Positions 46,238 through 58,200 of a DNA stretch of 64,000 bases are shown here, one piece after another. The translations under genes were made by a program, and so were the position numbers. This DNA comes from Chromobotia macracanthus. Its lineage: Eukaryota > Chordata > Actinopteri > Cypriniformes > Botiidae. Numbering within the stretch: the first letter of the stretch is position 1; each line of letters starts with the position of its first letter. Under the pieces are notes generated by a model that was not told where the DNA came from, made no database searches, and worked only from the letters and a program-made list of their open reading frames with translations. The stretch is taken from positions 2,326,001 through 2,390,000 of the forward strand of contig JAZGTH010000104.1 of NCBI GenBank assembly GCA_036877525.1, read 5' to 3'.

Positions 46238-49200
46238 CTGGGAGAGAGAGAGAGAGAGAGAGGCTGGAGAGAGAGAGAGAGAGAGAGAGAGGCTGGGAGA
46301 GAGAGAGAGAGAGAGAGAGGCTGGGAGAGAGAGAGGAGAGAGAGGGAGAGAGAGGGAGAGGGAGAGAGAGAGAGGGAGAGGGAGGCTGGTAGAGAGAGGG
46401 AGAGGGAGGCTGGGAGAGAGAGGGAGAGGGAGGCTGGGAGAGAGAGAGAGAGCGCATCAATACACACATAAATAAATTAAAAAAGGGCCACAGATTAGAT
46501 TCCAGATCTGTTTGACAGTTAAATAATAAATGATGTAAGTTCATCAAGCATCAAGAATTTTATTTTTTTCATTATGGTGAAACAGGAAGGAGCGCCCCCT
46601 GTCTCTTGGTATCTTCCCCATGTCTGGCGGGGGCAGTTCAATGACGACTGATATCCAGGGCAGAGCAGAGACTCCTGGGATTGAGGGCTGGAGGTTCGGT
46701 CATCTCAACCATCAGCGCTCCAATACCAGCCTGAAGGTAACATCTCACAACCCACATAACACATCACGAAACAAACGAAGAGGGCATTTATTGATTTTGT
46801 GTAATGATAGATGTGAGCTGGTAAATACTGTACAAGCTGTGATTGGTTCAACAGATGTTGCCATGGAAACGTGAGGCTGTGATGACACAAGGTTTTGCAC
46901 TGGTCTTGTAGCGTTACCAGCAGTGACCCATTTTCAGACATTTACTTGCAAAATAAAGGTTTAAATAAGATTTAAAAAATAAGAATGCATGTAACTCTTT
47001 ACTTAAATTTGTTTTCTCTGAAAGGTTTTGTTATAAGCACTGGATTTAGAGAGAATTAAAGTGGGAGAGTTGGGATTAGAGTGGGATTTTGAGTTAAAAT
47101 TGTTTGCCTAATTTTTACTTGATCTAATCCAAATGAATTTAACCTTGATCTAACAAAATGAATTTGGTTGGCATAAGCTAATGTATTGAGGTTGATTAAT
47201 TGAGGTATAGTAATATTTGTACTTTATTAGTTCATTAGATGTTACTTCTTGAAACACAGGAGATTTCAGTGTAGAAGTGTTCTTGAGTGAATCTGAGAGA
47301 GATCATGTTTAATATGTTAATGTGACACTGACTATATAGAAATATTTTCATTCAGTCATTCCTCTGACATCACGGCTGTGTAAATACATGTTCACATCCA
47401 TGCAGAAGATGCTGTATGTGGGGTCAGATTATATAGATTGCTCATAATCTGGACCACAGTGAGATGGCACAGAGCTCTCCTGTATGGATCACTGCTTTAA
47501 ACGTTCTCATGTGTTACATAAAATACATTTCTGAACCTGCTGATGCTGGATCCCTGCTCACAGCACAAACACACAAGCGCCACAGTGGTGTGGTTTGTTT
47601 TGTGTCATGCCGGCAAACAACAACCAAACAAATAAAACATTCCACATCCCAATTTTTCTCCAAGCAGTCGGAGGCGGATGGCTCTTCAGGGAGAAGGGAG
47701 GGTAAGGATGTCCTGGAAATCTGGGATTCACTGACAAACGACTGCAAGGTAGCCGGACTCTGTGTGGAGAGAGTACAGTCACATCACTGCTTTGCATGTC
47801 TCATTATCACACGCTTATTATCACACACTCATCTTCATCTGTGCGTGTGCGCAGTCAGAACCGAATGCAACCACACAAAGTAAAAAAGTAATTCATATTA
47901 ACACAGTTGAGTGTGTTTTTAATCTGAACAGTAGCTGATAGCATAGCTTTGTCTTTAGTTGTAACACTTTTCATATAGTCGTAATATAGTCGAATAGTTT
48001 TAACCAGTGTTTAGAAATGTTACCTGTATTTAATGAGTTATGTTATTGCATCACTTCTAATAAAAGCCATTAACTATGTTACATTGTTACTTTTATGGAA
48101 TGTGTGACGTGGTTTAAATGTATGTACAGTGTAAATGATAAAAGTAACGTGTTATTTACTTGTTACTTCTGATGATGTAATGCAACATTACTTGTAACAT
48201 TACGACCCCCAACACTTGATTGAACAGTTTTTCATTGCAATTTGTTCATTTTGCATATTTTGCCTTCAGTGTTTCTGTGACTTTTGTCATCCTAATGAAA
48301 TTTGCTCTGTTGCTTTCTGTTGTGTTAGTTTGTGTTTGTGGTAGATTGTATTTGGTCTGGTTTGAATCGTTTTGTTTCTCTTGTGTAGTTTCTTTAGTCT
48401 GACTCTAGATTTTGCTCAGTATTTCCATCTGTTGGTTTTTGCAGTGGTTCTCTTGTGCGTGTTTGGGTTGACAGTAGTTTGTTTTAAATGTGCAGGGCTG
48501 AAGTTATTATCTGTGTGTTTTGATATGTGATCTGACCTTCAGTTGATGATCATCTTGTGATGATTGATTTTAGGATGAGCTGTCTGATCACAGTCAGGGA
48601 GGGTCGAAGTCCGTCACACCCATGTCCACCACGGCCTCTGATCTGGCCCTGGACTCTCAGAGGGAGGATGGAGACGGCTGCTGGAAGAACACAGAGGTCC
48701 AGGCAGTTCCTGGTACCAGAACCGTCTCTGCAGGTTAGTCTTGCCTTTACCGTGATGGAAAAAGTGTGACAGACCTTTGAATGCTTCCAAACTTCAGCAT
48801 GTTAAACCAAAATGTTATTTTTTGCAATCGTTTATCATAATTATTGTTAATGTTGTTAACAATTATCATATATTGTTTTGCTTTTCCCTCACAAACAGAA
48901 AAATAGAACAGCAATTAGGAGAGTCAGATTTAACAACACATCACTGTGTTTTCTGACTGTGTGCGAGTGAAAATTGTATTGTAAGTAATGGACAGGTCCA
49001 GACAGAATCTGCAGAATGATTTACACATGTTGAAATGTGTTACACAGAGCTGAGAGCAGGGTGCTGCTATTTACAGCTGAAAATACCATCAAATTAGCCA
49101 GTTTAATAGAAATGTATACCTGTAGATCCTTCCATGTGGGACTGGATACTTACAGTATTGCCTGCTAACAGGGAACGTTCTCAGAACATTGGCTAACATT

Positions 49201-52200
49201 ATCAAAAACATTCTTGCTGTAACGTTGGTGGAACATTTCTTTAACATATGTATGTCATATATCAAAAACATTCTTAAACAGTTAGTGGAACTTTTTAAAA
49301 CATTACAGAATTAAAACAATAACATTAATACAACGTTTAATTTAAAAAATGGACATACTGAATGTTCCCAGAACTTTCAACTAAACTTTTTAACGTTTAA
49401 CTTTAACGTTACAGAAAAGTTCTTATACCCTAAAAATTGTTAGCTGGGTTATCGTGTGCTTTCATATTTTAGATGACATTAGAAATGTGATGATTAAGAG
49501 CTTTTGTGTAACATTTATATATGACAGTGTAATGTTTTGGTTTATGGTTTATTTTGATTCTGAAGGTCTGCCTGATACTGAAGAGAAATCCGATGTTCAG
49601 GATATTATTGAGTCCACTCCAGAACTGGACATGGACCTGACTGGATACAAAGGTGCCAGGTAACCAACAGAGATTTGAGGCTGTGTCTCAAAACCTAGTG
49701 AGAGGCCTACTTAGACTGCAACTTTAGCTATCCTAGGCACATTCAAATGTTCGATGGTGATGCTGTCTAGTTAGGTGAGCCACCTAAAATAGATGGTTTC
49801 AATGTAAACAATCCAAAGTGTCGACAATGGCTGTATCTCAAAATGTTTTTAAGCCACCCAAGGTGATTGAGTGCTAAGGCATGTGTGACTGATGTTCGGT
49901 GTTTGTTTTACGATGTGTTGAAGCACTCCCACCCGCGGCATTGAGAACATGGCATTTGATCGAAACACAGACTCTCTGTTTGAAGAGGTCTCGTCTGCAG
50001 GCACAGGTCTGATCGGAGACGTGGATGAAGGAGCAGATCTGTTGGGTGTGTGCAGCTCAGTTCTTAGATTTCTCCCTGCAGTGTATCAATGTACCGTTTT
50101 TTTATATGACTGTATTACTAACAGTAAATGTGTGTCATTATTGTATTGATGAGATGCTCTGTTCCGCATGTATAACTGACCCATATTTCTCTCTGTCTGG
50201 TCCTGCTGTTCTTCTGCTGTAACTGCAGTGGAGTACTCTGGTGTGTATGATGTCTGTCACACCGTCTGTCCTCAAACATCACAGAATCAGCATCTCCGCC
50301 TCACTGTCACTCTGTTTCACTGTAGTGGCACATCTTTCAGTCTACACTCATTCTCATACTTGCCCATTTAATTGAAAAAGATTAAACAGATTCCATGCAG
50401 GTTTCCTCTAGATTCAATGCAGATTCAGTGCAGATTCCCTCTAGATTTCATACAGATTCTGTGCAGCCTCGGTGCAGCTTGTACTTAATTAGTGTTGCTG
50501 ATCTTGCTGATGGGTCAGAAGTTTCCAGTCTTCCCAACATTTTTTATTCTTTCTGTGACCTGTTAACTTTCACCTCACAGCTGTCCATTCCTGTCTCACT
50601 CTCCATGTGTCTGTCTCTCTGTCGAACACCTGCAGTGCATGCGCTTTCACACCTGAGTCTGTCTGGTAAGACCAATCAGATGGCTTTTCCATTTCTGTCT
50701 GTCTAACCTTAAAACACAGGGCGCATAAAATCATCTCAAACATTTGAATGAGTGTGATGGGATCACTGCAGGACACGTTCAACAGGTTGAGTGATGTCAT
50801 GTTGTTTGTGTGGTGTTGTGTTTTGTAGGCATGAGTCGAGAGGTGGAGAATCTAATACAGGAGAACGTGCAGTTGTTGGAGACGAAGTAAGCCTGGTTTT
50901 TATGTGGAAGATCTTCAGTCATTTGTGCTTTTCACTGGTCTTCAGAGAACTCTTGCTGTGTGTGCAGAAATGCTTTAAACGTGGTGAAGAACGATCTGAT
51001 CGCGCGTGTGGACGAGCTCTCCTGTGAGAAGGAGGTTCTTCAGGGAGAGCTTGACTCACTTCTGCAGACCAAAGCCAAACTAGAGGAGAAGAACAAAGAA
51101 ATGGAGGAGGAAATGAAAAAGTCAGCCATTGTTTCATCTGAACTTTCTCCTAATTACAACCAGACCAGACTGAAACAATTCAGTAATTCAGATATTCAGA
51201 GTCAAACATCAGTTCTTTACAATAAATCTAGTTACAAAAAATGAGGCATGACAAATGAGTCATGCACGACTGAAGGCAATGTTTATCTTATAGACTTTAT
51301 TATTTATGCTGTGTAATTGCTTTGTGATGGAATGGTGATGCTTAGACAAAATTACTGACTGTATTATTATGACTACATACCTTTGGCTACATTATACTCT
51401 TTTACAGATTGAAAGCAGAGACAGAAGAGGCCAAACAGAATAATAATAATAAAGAAGATGATGAGGTGAGTGTTAATATATAAGACAAAAATACACCATA
51501 AACCATCATAGCAGAAATTGTGCAGTCTCTCCCTCTGATGTAGCTCTCCAAATTCATTAGTGTTTACAGATAAAATATTAACATTACACTATATTAAAAT
51601 GGATTGCTGTGTTAGGAGTGTGTGTGTGTCTTCTGTGGGCTGTACACAGAATTGTTGAGAGGGATTGTTGTGTTAGGAGTGTGTGATAAGTGTGTGTTCT
51701 CCTCTATGGACTCAGAGTGACGTGCCCACAGCTCAGAGGAGGAGGTTTCACGGGTGGAGATGGCTCGGGTTCTGATGGAGAGGAATCAGTACAAGGAAAG
51801 ACTGATGGAGCTGCAGGAGGCCGTCAGATGGACCGAGATGATCCGGTAAACTTTACACTCAACTTACTTTACAGTACATACAACTTACAAAACATCTCCC
51901 AACCCTGTTAAAACAAGTATGTTGACAAACAGAATCAAATAAACTCTTACAGAACAGGTGAGAATTTCTGCTCACATCAAATCAAAGTTAAGGCCGCTGT
52001 AAATGATCTTAAATCACAGAAGAATCCTGCAGCTATTAACATCTGGATGTGTTATTCATCACATCACAGAGAAAGTTCAGTGATGGTGTTTGGTTTGTAT
52101 CAGCTGTTAAGCCAATTTTTGTTATAAAAAGTTGAATAAGTGTAATATTTATTGTGTTCATTCTAATACAGCAGGCAGATAGAAAACGGATGCCACTGTT

Positions 52201-55200
52201 TTGGGAATGTAGCTTTTGTTTGTTTGTTTCAGCTGTTGTTCTTTACGCTCGGCTCACTCTCTGTTCTGACACTAATTGTTGCTCAGGAAAGTCAGCCAAT
52301 TTCTCTGGCTGGAGAACAAGTTCTGGACGCCTCCACATGGAGATCGTCTGATTGCTCACAGATCTCCTACAGTGATGTGTTTTGTTTGTCCACAGAGCTT
52401 CAAGAGAAAACTCTGAAGCTGCAGAGAAGAAGAGGTCCAGCATCAGACAGTTGTAAGAGTCTTCTGTCTCACACACGCGTTCATGAGTAATGCTGCAGTC
52501 ACATGAATCGGTCTGTGAGCTTCTGTCTGTGTGTGTCTGTAGCTTCAGCCGTCTGTTCAGCTCTTCCAGTTCCTCCACATCCAGCAGCGCAGCGAGAGCT
52601 CTGCCGTCCAACGTCAAGTACAACCAGCCCAGTGTCATGAAGAAGAGCAACACCTTCTCCCAGTTCCCCCGAGAGAAGTCCAAAACCTTCGACTTCCTCA
52701 AAGAAGAGTAAGCTGAGAACATCATGAGTGCTTCCTGTTGTTCTTTTCTAGATTTTCTTGATGTTAAAAATGTCAGTCTCAGACTTACATTCCATAAAAC
52801 CAAACATACTGTGATTTGTCATGTCACCTGGCAGTCAAGCAGTCACTTCCTGTCTAAGTGGGCGGCTAGAATAAGAATAAGTTGCTGACTGGACCAGATT
52901 TATGCAAAGGTCATGTTCACACGCTGCCTCTCTCTCTCTTTCTTTCCCTCTCTGTGCCTCTCTTTTTCCCTCTCTCTTTCCCTCTCTGTCTCTCTCTCTT
53001 TCTCTCTCTCTTTCCCTCTCTGTCTCTCTCTCTTTCTCTCTCTCTTTCCCTCTCTCTTTCCCTCTCTCTTTCCCTCGCTGTCTCTCTCTCGCTGTCTCAG
53101 TGTGGACTCGTCTAGTTCTCTGTCTCGTCGGGAGCAGAAGCGAGCTCAGTATCAGCATGTGAAGGCTCACATGCAGAAGGAAGATGGGAGGGTGACGGCA
53201 CACGGCTGGAGTCTGCCTGGCAAATGCAAGGCGAGAAACAACGTCCATGTGAATATTTGTTTTGGTCTGAACTGCTGGTGTTTATTTGCTGAGTTCTTCT
53301 GATGTTCTTCACAGGTTGCCAACGGTGGACCTGCAGAGAACAAGATGAACTTGCCAGTTCCTGTGTGTCTGAGGCCACTGGAGCAGAAAGATGCTTCTAT
53401 GAAGGTGAGGACATCAAAGAGTGTGGAAAGAAACTATAAACGGACTAAAAATGGCAAGGTATCAGAAATATAATCATATCCTGTTGACAGTCTGATGTCT
53501 GTTCAATAATGATCTGTGCAGCTGTTGTGTGCGGCTGGTGTGAACATCTCAGGTGGACAGCCATGTGATAGAGGATCTGGAGCTTCTGTTGAGGAACCTG
53601 CAGCTGAGACCGACACCTCCAAACAGAGGAACGGATCTCAGAGCAGCCTGGATCAGCTGGAGCATCAGCAGAAGGTGAGATGTTTGTAGATGAAGCCTAA
53701 TTCAGAGCTCCTCTCTGTTCACTCAGATCATGTGTGAACATCTAAGAGTGTTCTCCATGCGTGAGAGATGTGTGTGTGCTGACAGGAGCAGACGGTTCAG
53801 GTGGAGATGTCCAGCCGGGTTTGGATCTGTACCAGTGCGCACTCCTCCACTAAAGTGATGATCATGGATATGACACAGCCCTCCGACCTGCTGGATAGTT
53901 TCTACGTCTGTAACTCATGTGTGCTGTGTATCGCCAGTGTACCAGGTCAGTCAGACATCCACCACCCTTTACTGTACTGCTCTGTACTGCACAATGGATA
54001 AATGGACAGACAGACAGACAGATGTTTATATAAGTTATATATTGTATTTGTTGTATATATTGTATATTGTTATTTTCTTTCAGGACTTTTGGAGACAGAC
54101 TATCCCGCAGGAGAGGAGGTTCCTCAGGACCTGGAGGCGGGACCTAATGATTTTCTGGCCAGTAGCAGCTCTCAGGGTAGTGAGGGTGTGTTGAGTGGCG
54201 TGTCAGTGATTGGCTGCAGCACTGAGGAGTCCAACGTAGAATCTCAGACGGGAGCCAATCAACAGTCAGCAGAACAAAGTCCTGTCAAAGGCAGTGGTGA
54301 GAACTTTCACCTGAAAAATCAGTAATGCCTCACTGTTTTACACCAGACCTCACATCAGAGCCGTGAAATGATTCTGTCTGAAGGCCAGAGAATATTATTT
54401 GTTGACCTTATTTTATTTGTTGAGAAGTTCAGAAGTTAAACGTTCTGCCTGAGATAACAGACTCCACTCCTTTGTACTGTCCTGCTTGTAGCAGATCTCT
54501 CCAGAGCTTCCAGTGAAGATGTGGTTCCAGCAGCAGAAGAAGCTATGGAGGCCACTGAGGAAGACCAGGAGAGCCCCGGTCAGGACAACAGTCAACAACC
54601 TGGAATCTACACTGAGCACGTGTTCACTGACCCGATGGGAACAGAATCTTCTGGAGCTTCCACAGGAACTGAGAACCAGAGGTGAACATCTGCATGTGGT
54701 TTGCTTTCAGATCGGCCTCCAGTGTCTGATCATCTTCATATGAATCCAGTTTTGAATGGAAGCTCTGCTCTGGATTTTTTTCCCAGAGAATCGGAGAAGG
54801 ACAGCGGTGATATGACTTCTGCAGATGGACAGACAGATCCGGTGGGTGAGGACACCCAGCGCATGAGCAGCGCTCTGCCCACCATGTGGCTGGGAGCTCA
54901 GAATGGCTGGTGAGATGTTAAATGTCCACAAACCTTCTAAGAGTCTTACTACACCTGTACATGATACCAGCACCTCATAAAGTTATGTTGTATTATATAA
55001 CAGCTCTTTAAATAACATTGCTGTTTTTGTGTAGTTTGTACGTGCACTCGTCTGTCGCCCGCTGGAGGAAATGTCTTCACGCTGTTAAACTGAAAGATTC
55101 CATCTTAAATATTGTGTAAGTGAAATGTGACGTTCAGAATGACTCGAGGAGTTATATAAAACAAACTCATCAGTTATTCATTCTGCCCTGTTTCTGAACA

Positions 55201-58200
55201 CATTTGCAATGTTGTTTATGTCACACAGTCTGTCAGTAGGATTCCAGCGAACAATTTTAGGTTGTAAGAACATTTCCATGTTTCCATTAAGTAACAGAAA
55301 CGATAAAAATGTTATTTTGAATGTTGTAGGAACATTCAAAACATCCAGTTTTTAGATGTTGTATTGGCATTATCGCTTGGTTATAAGAACGTAATTCAGA
55401 CATTTTGTTTATTCTTTTTTTATATGTTTTGAACTTAGTAAATTTTGTGATGTATGTGATATATAATTAAGGTTCAACTGACGTTACCAGATTTTTGATA
55501 ATAAAAAAAAAGAACATTAGCTAACGTTCTGAGAATGTTCCCTGTTAGCTGGGATGTCATTGTATGTAGGTAAAATGTAATGCAATTAGTTCACACAGTT
55601 TACCATTAGCACACAGATATACATTAGCACTTTAATTCAGTCTTGATGTAAAATAAAAGACAAACAGTGATTCAGTGTTGCTGTTGTTGTGATATGTTGT
55701 TTTCATAGACATGTCAAAGGTCGTGTCTTGGTGGCTCTAGCTGACGGTACACTGGCCATCTTTCACAGAGGTCTCGGTAAGTCTCTGTCAGTTTATTTAT
55801 ATATATTAGAAAAAACTTCCTCTTTCACATTGAGTCATGTGACAGTCTTTCTGCTGTATGACAGACAGCCAATGGGATTTGAGCAACTATCACCTGCTGG
55901 ATCTGGGCCGGCCGCATCACTCCATCCGCTGCATGACGGTGGTTCATGATAAAGTCTGGTGCGGATACCGGAACCGGGTCTATGTCATCCAGCCCAAAGC
56001 CATGAGAATAGAGGTGTGTGATTCTTACTGTACGCACATCATGAAAGCTACAGGATGGTGATCGTGCTGTATTTGTCATTGTGCTGCAGAAGTCCTTTGA
56101 CGCTCACCCACGTAAGGAGAGTCAGGTGCGGCAGCTGGCCTGGGTGGGTGACGGTGTTTGGGTGTCAATCCGTCTGGACTCCACCCTCCGCCTGTTCCAC
56201 GCTCACACCTTCCAGCATCTGCAGGATGTGGACATAGAGCCATACGTCAGCAAGATGCTGGGTGAGACTGAATCCCGTCTGCCCCGGGTTTAGAGCGACC
56301 TGCCTCTTTACACAACACCAGAGTTTCATTATGAGCCATGAGACATATTAACACATGTTGCAGTATGATATATGATTAAAATCAACTGCTGAGGTCAGTT
56401 GTCTGTTAGGACCAAGCAATCTTAGAATTTATTCCCAGCTAACGGGGAAGACATTCTCAAAATGTTGGCTAATGTTCTCCAAAGGTACTCTTAGTTATCA
56501 TAAAACATTCTTGCAGTAATGTTAGTAGAACTTCCTTTAAGTTCTTTAAACTTTAAACTTTCGTTACATATATCAATCAAAATAAATCAAAAACATTATT
56601 CTTAAGTAGTTAGTGGACTGTGTTAAAAAACAAAAAAGTTAAAAACCTTAATACAACATCTGAAAAGGTTTTGAATGTTTCACTTCAAACTTAGAACTTT
56701 CAAAATAACACTTTTAACATTATTGTTGCTTAATAGCGATGTTAACCTAAAATTGTTAGCTGGGTTGCTGTATGTTATTTTACATAAACTCAAAAAAAGT
56801 CCAATTGTCTCATTATATTTTCATGACACATTAAAATAATGTATAACTTTTCTGTTATCTGTATAACTGAATGACCCTGAGAAGCATTTGATCTCATTTA
56901 AAGCATTCAAACAGTGTTTATATCAGTGTAAATCAGACATCAGATCTCAGCACACATCAGGTTCTCTGACGGATGAATGAATCTCTTGTTTGACAGGTAC
57001 AGGGAAACTGGGCTTCTCCTTCGTGAGGATCACGGCTCTGATGGTTTCCTGTGAGCGGCTGTGGGTGGGAACAGGAAATGGTGTCATCATCTCCATTCCT
57101 CTGTCCGACTGTAAGACGATATAACACATTCATATGATGTCACTCATATGTGCCGTCTCTTCACCTCTCTCTGTTTCTCTCCTCCTGTCTCTCTTGTTCT
57201 TCTCTCTCTCTGTTTATCTCCTCCTGTCTCTCTCTCTCTTCACAGCTGTGAGTCAGTGTGGATTTCTAGGTCAGAGGGGTGAGTGGGGGGGAAACAGGAA
57301 GTTCCCAGCTAACAGTTTTAGGTTGTGAGAACGTTTCCCTGACATTTCCATTGTTACAAAAACGTTAAAAATGTTATTGTGAAAGTTCTAAGAACAATCA
57401 AAATGTCAGTTTTTATGTCTTATATTAACGTTATTGTTTGGATATAAGAACGTTATTCAAACTTTTTTTTTTATCTGAAACTTTTGTATGTTGCACTAAC
57501 AACTTAATTTTTAAGTTTTTGATATAAGAAATAAACAGAGTTATAAAGTTCTACTAACGTCACTGCAGGAACATTTTTGATAACATTGAGAGAACTTTTT
57601 CAGAAGGTTAGCCTACGTTCTGAGAACATTCTCTGTTAGCTGGGTTGATAATTTTCTGATGAATTTGTCTCGCTCTGCTTCTTTGTATCGCATTAAGCTT
57701 TGTTCTGTATTTCACGTGCAAGTTTCTTCAGTTTCTGTTTTTCTCTTCCTCTCCATCTCTTTATCTTTTGAGATGATTCTGGAGTGATTCTGCAGCTAAC
57801 CAGAGTTTGTTATAATGTTAGCAGTGATCTCACAACCCTGTTATTCTGCAACCAGACATTCCTGCTTTGAATCTGCTAAAAGCTTTTCTTTGCTGCATAA
57901 AATATGCTGCGACTGTTCAGTCTTTTCTTTGTTCAGGATTCCCACAGTCCCAACTAACAATTTCATGTTGTAAGAACATTGTTCTCACGTTTCCATCAAG
58001 TAACAAAAAGGTTAAAAACGTTATAGGAGCGTTCAAAATGGCTAGTTTTTTTTAGACCGTTTGGTTGTAAGAATGTTATTAAAACTTTTAATCCTGTAAC
58101 ATTTTTAAAACATTCAATTAACAACTTAAAAATAACGTTTTTTATATGTTATATAACATTATATAACATGAAAAACGTTCTACTGCAAGAATGTTTTTGA

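Noticed and set aside
44350..46547. Very long open frames (over 700 codons, Ser/Leu/Pro-rich or Arg/Glu/Gly-rich) on both strands
   Set aside because: They are translations of the GA minisatellite in spag9 intron 4. Stop codons are absent because the unit lacks them, and flanking exons show that this is intron.
47464..47883. 139-codon plus-strand frame in spag9 intron 5
   Set aside because: No similarity to JIP family sequence or any known domain. It lies between exons already in phase and has no acceptor/donor pair that would keep the frame.
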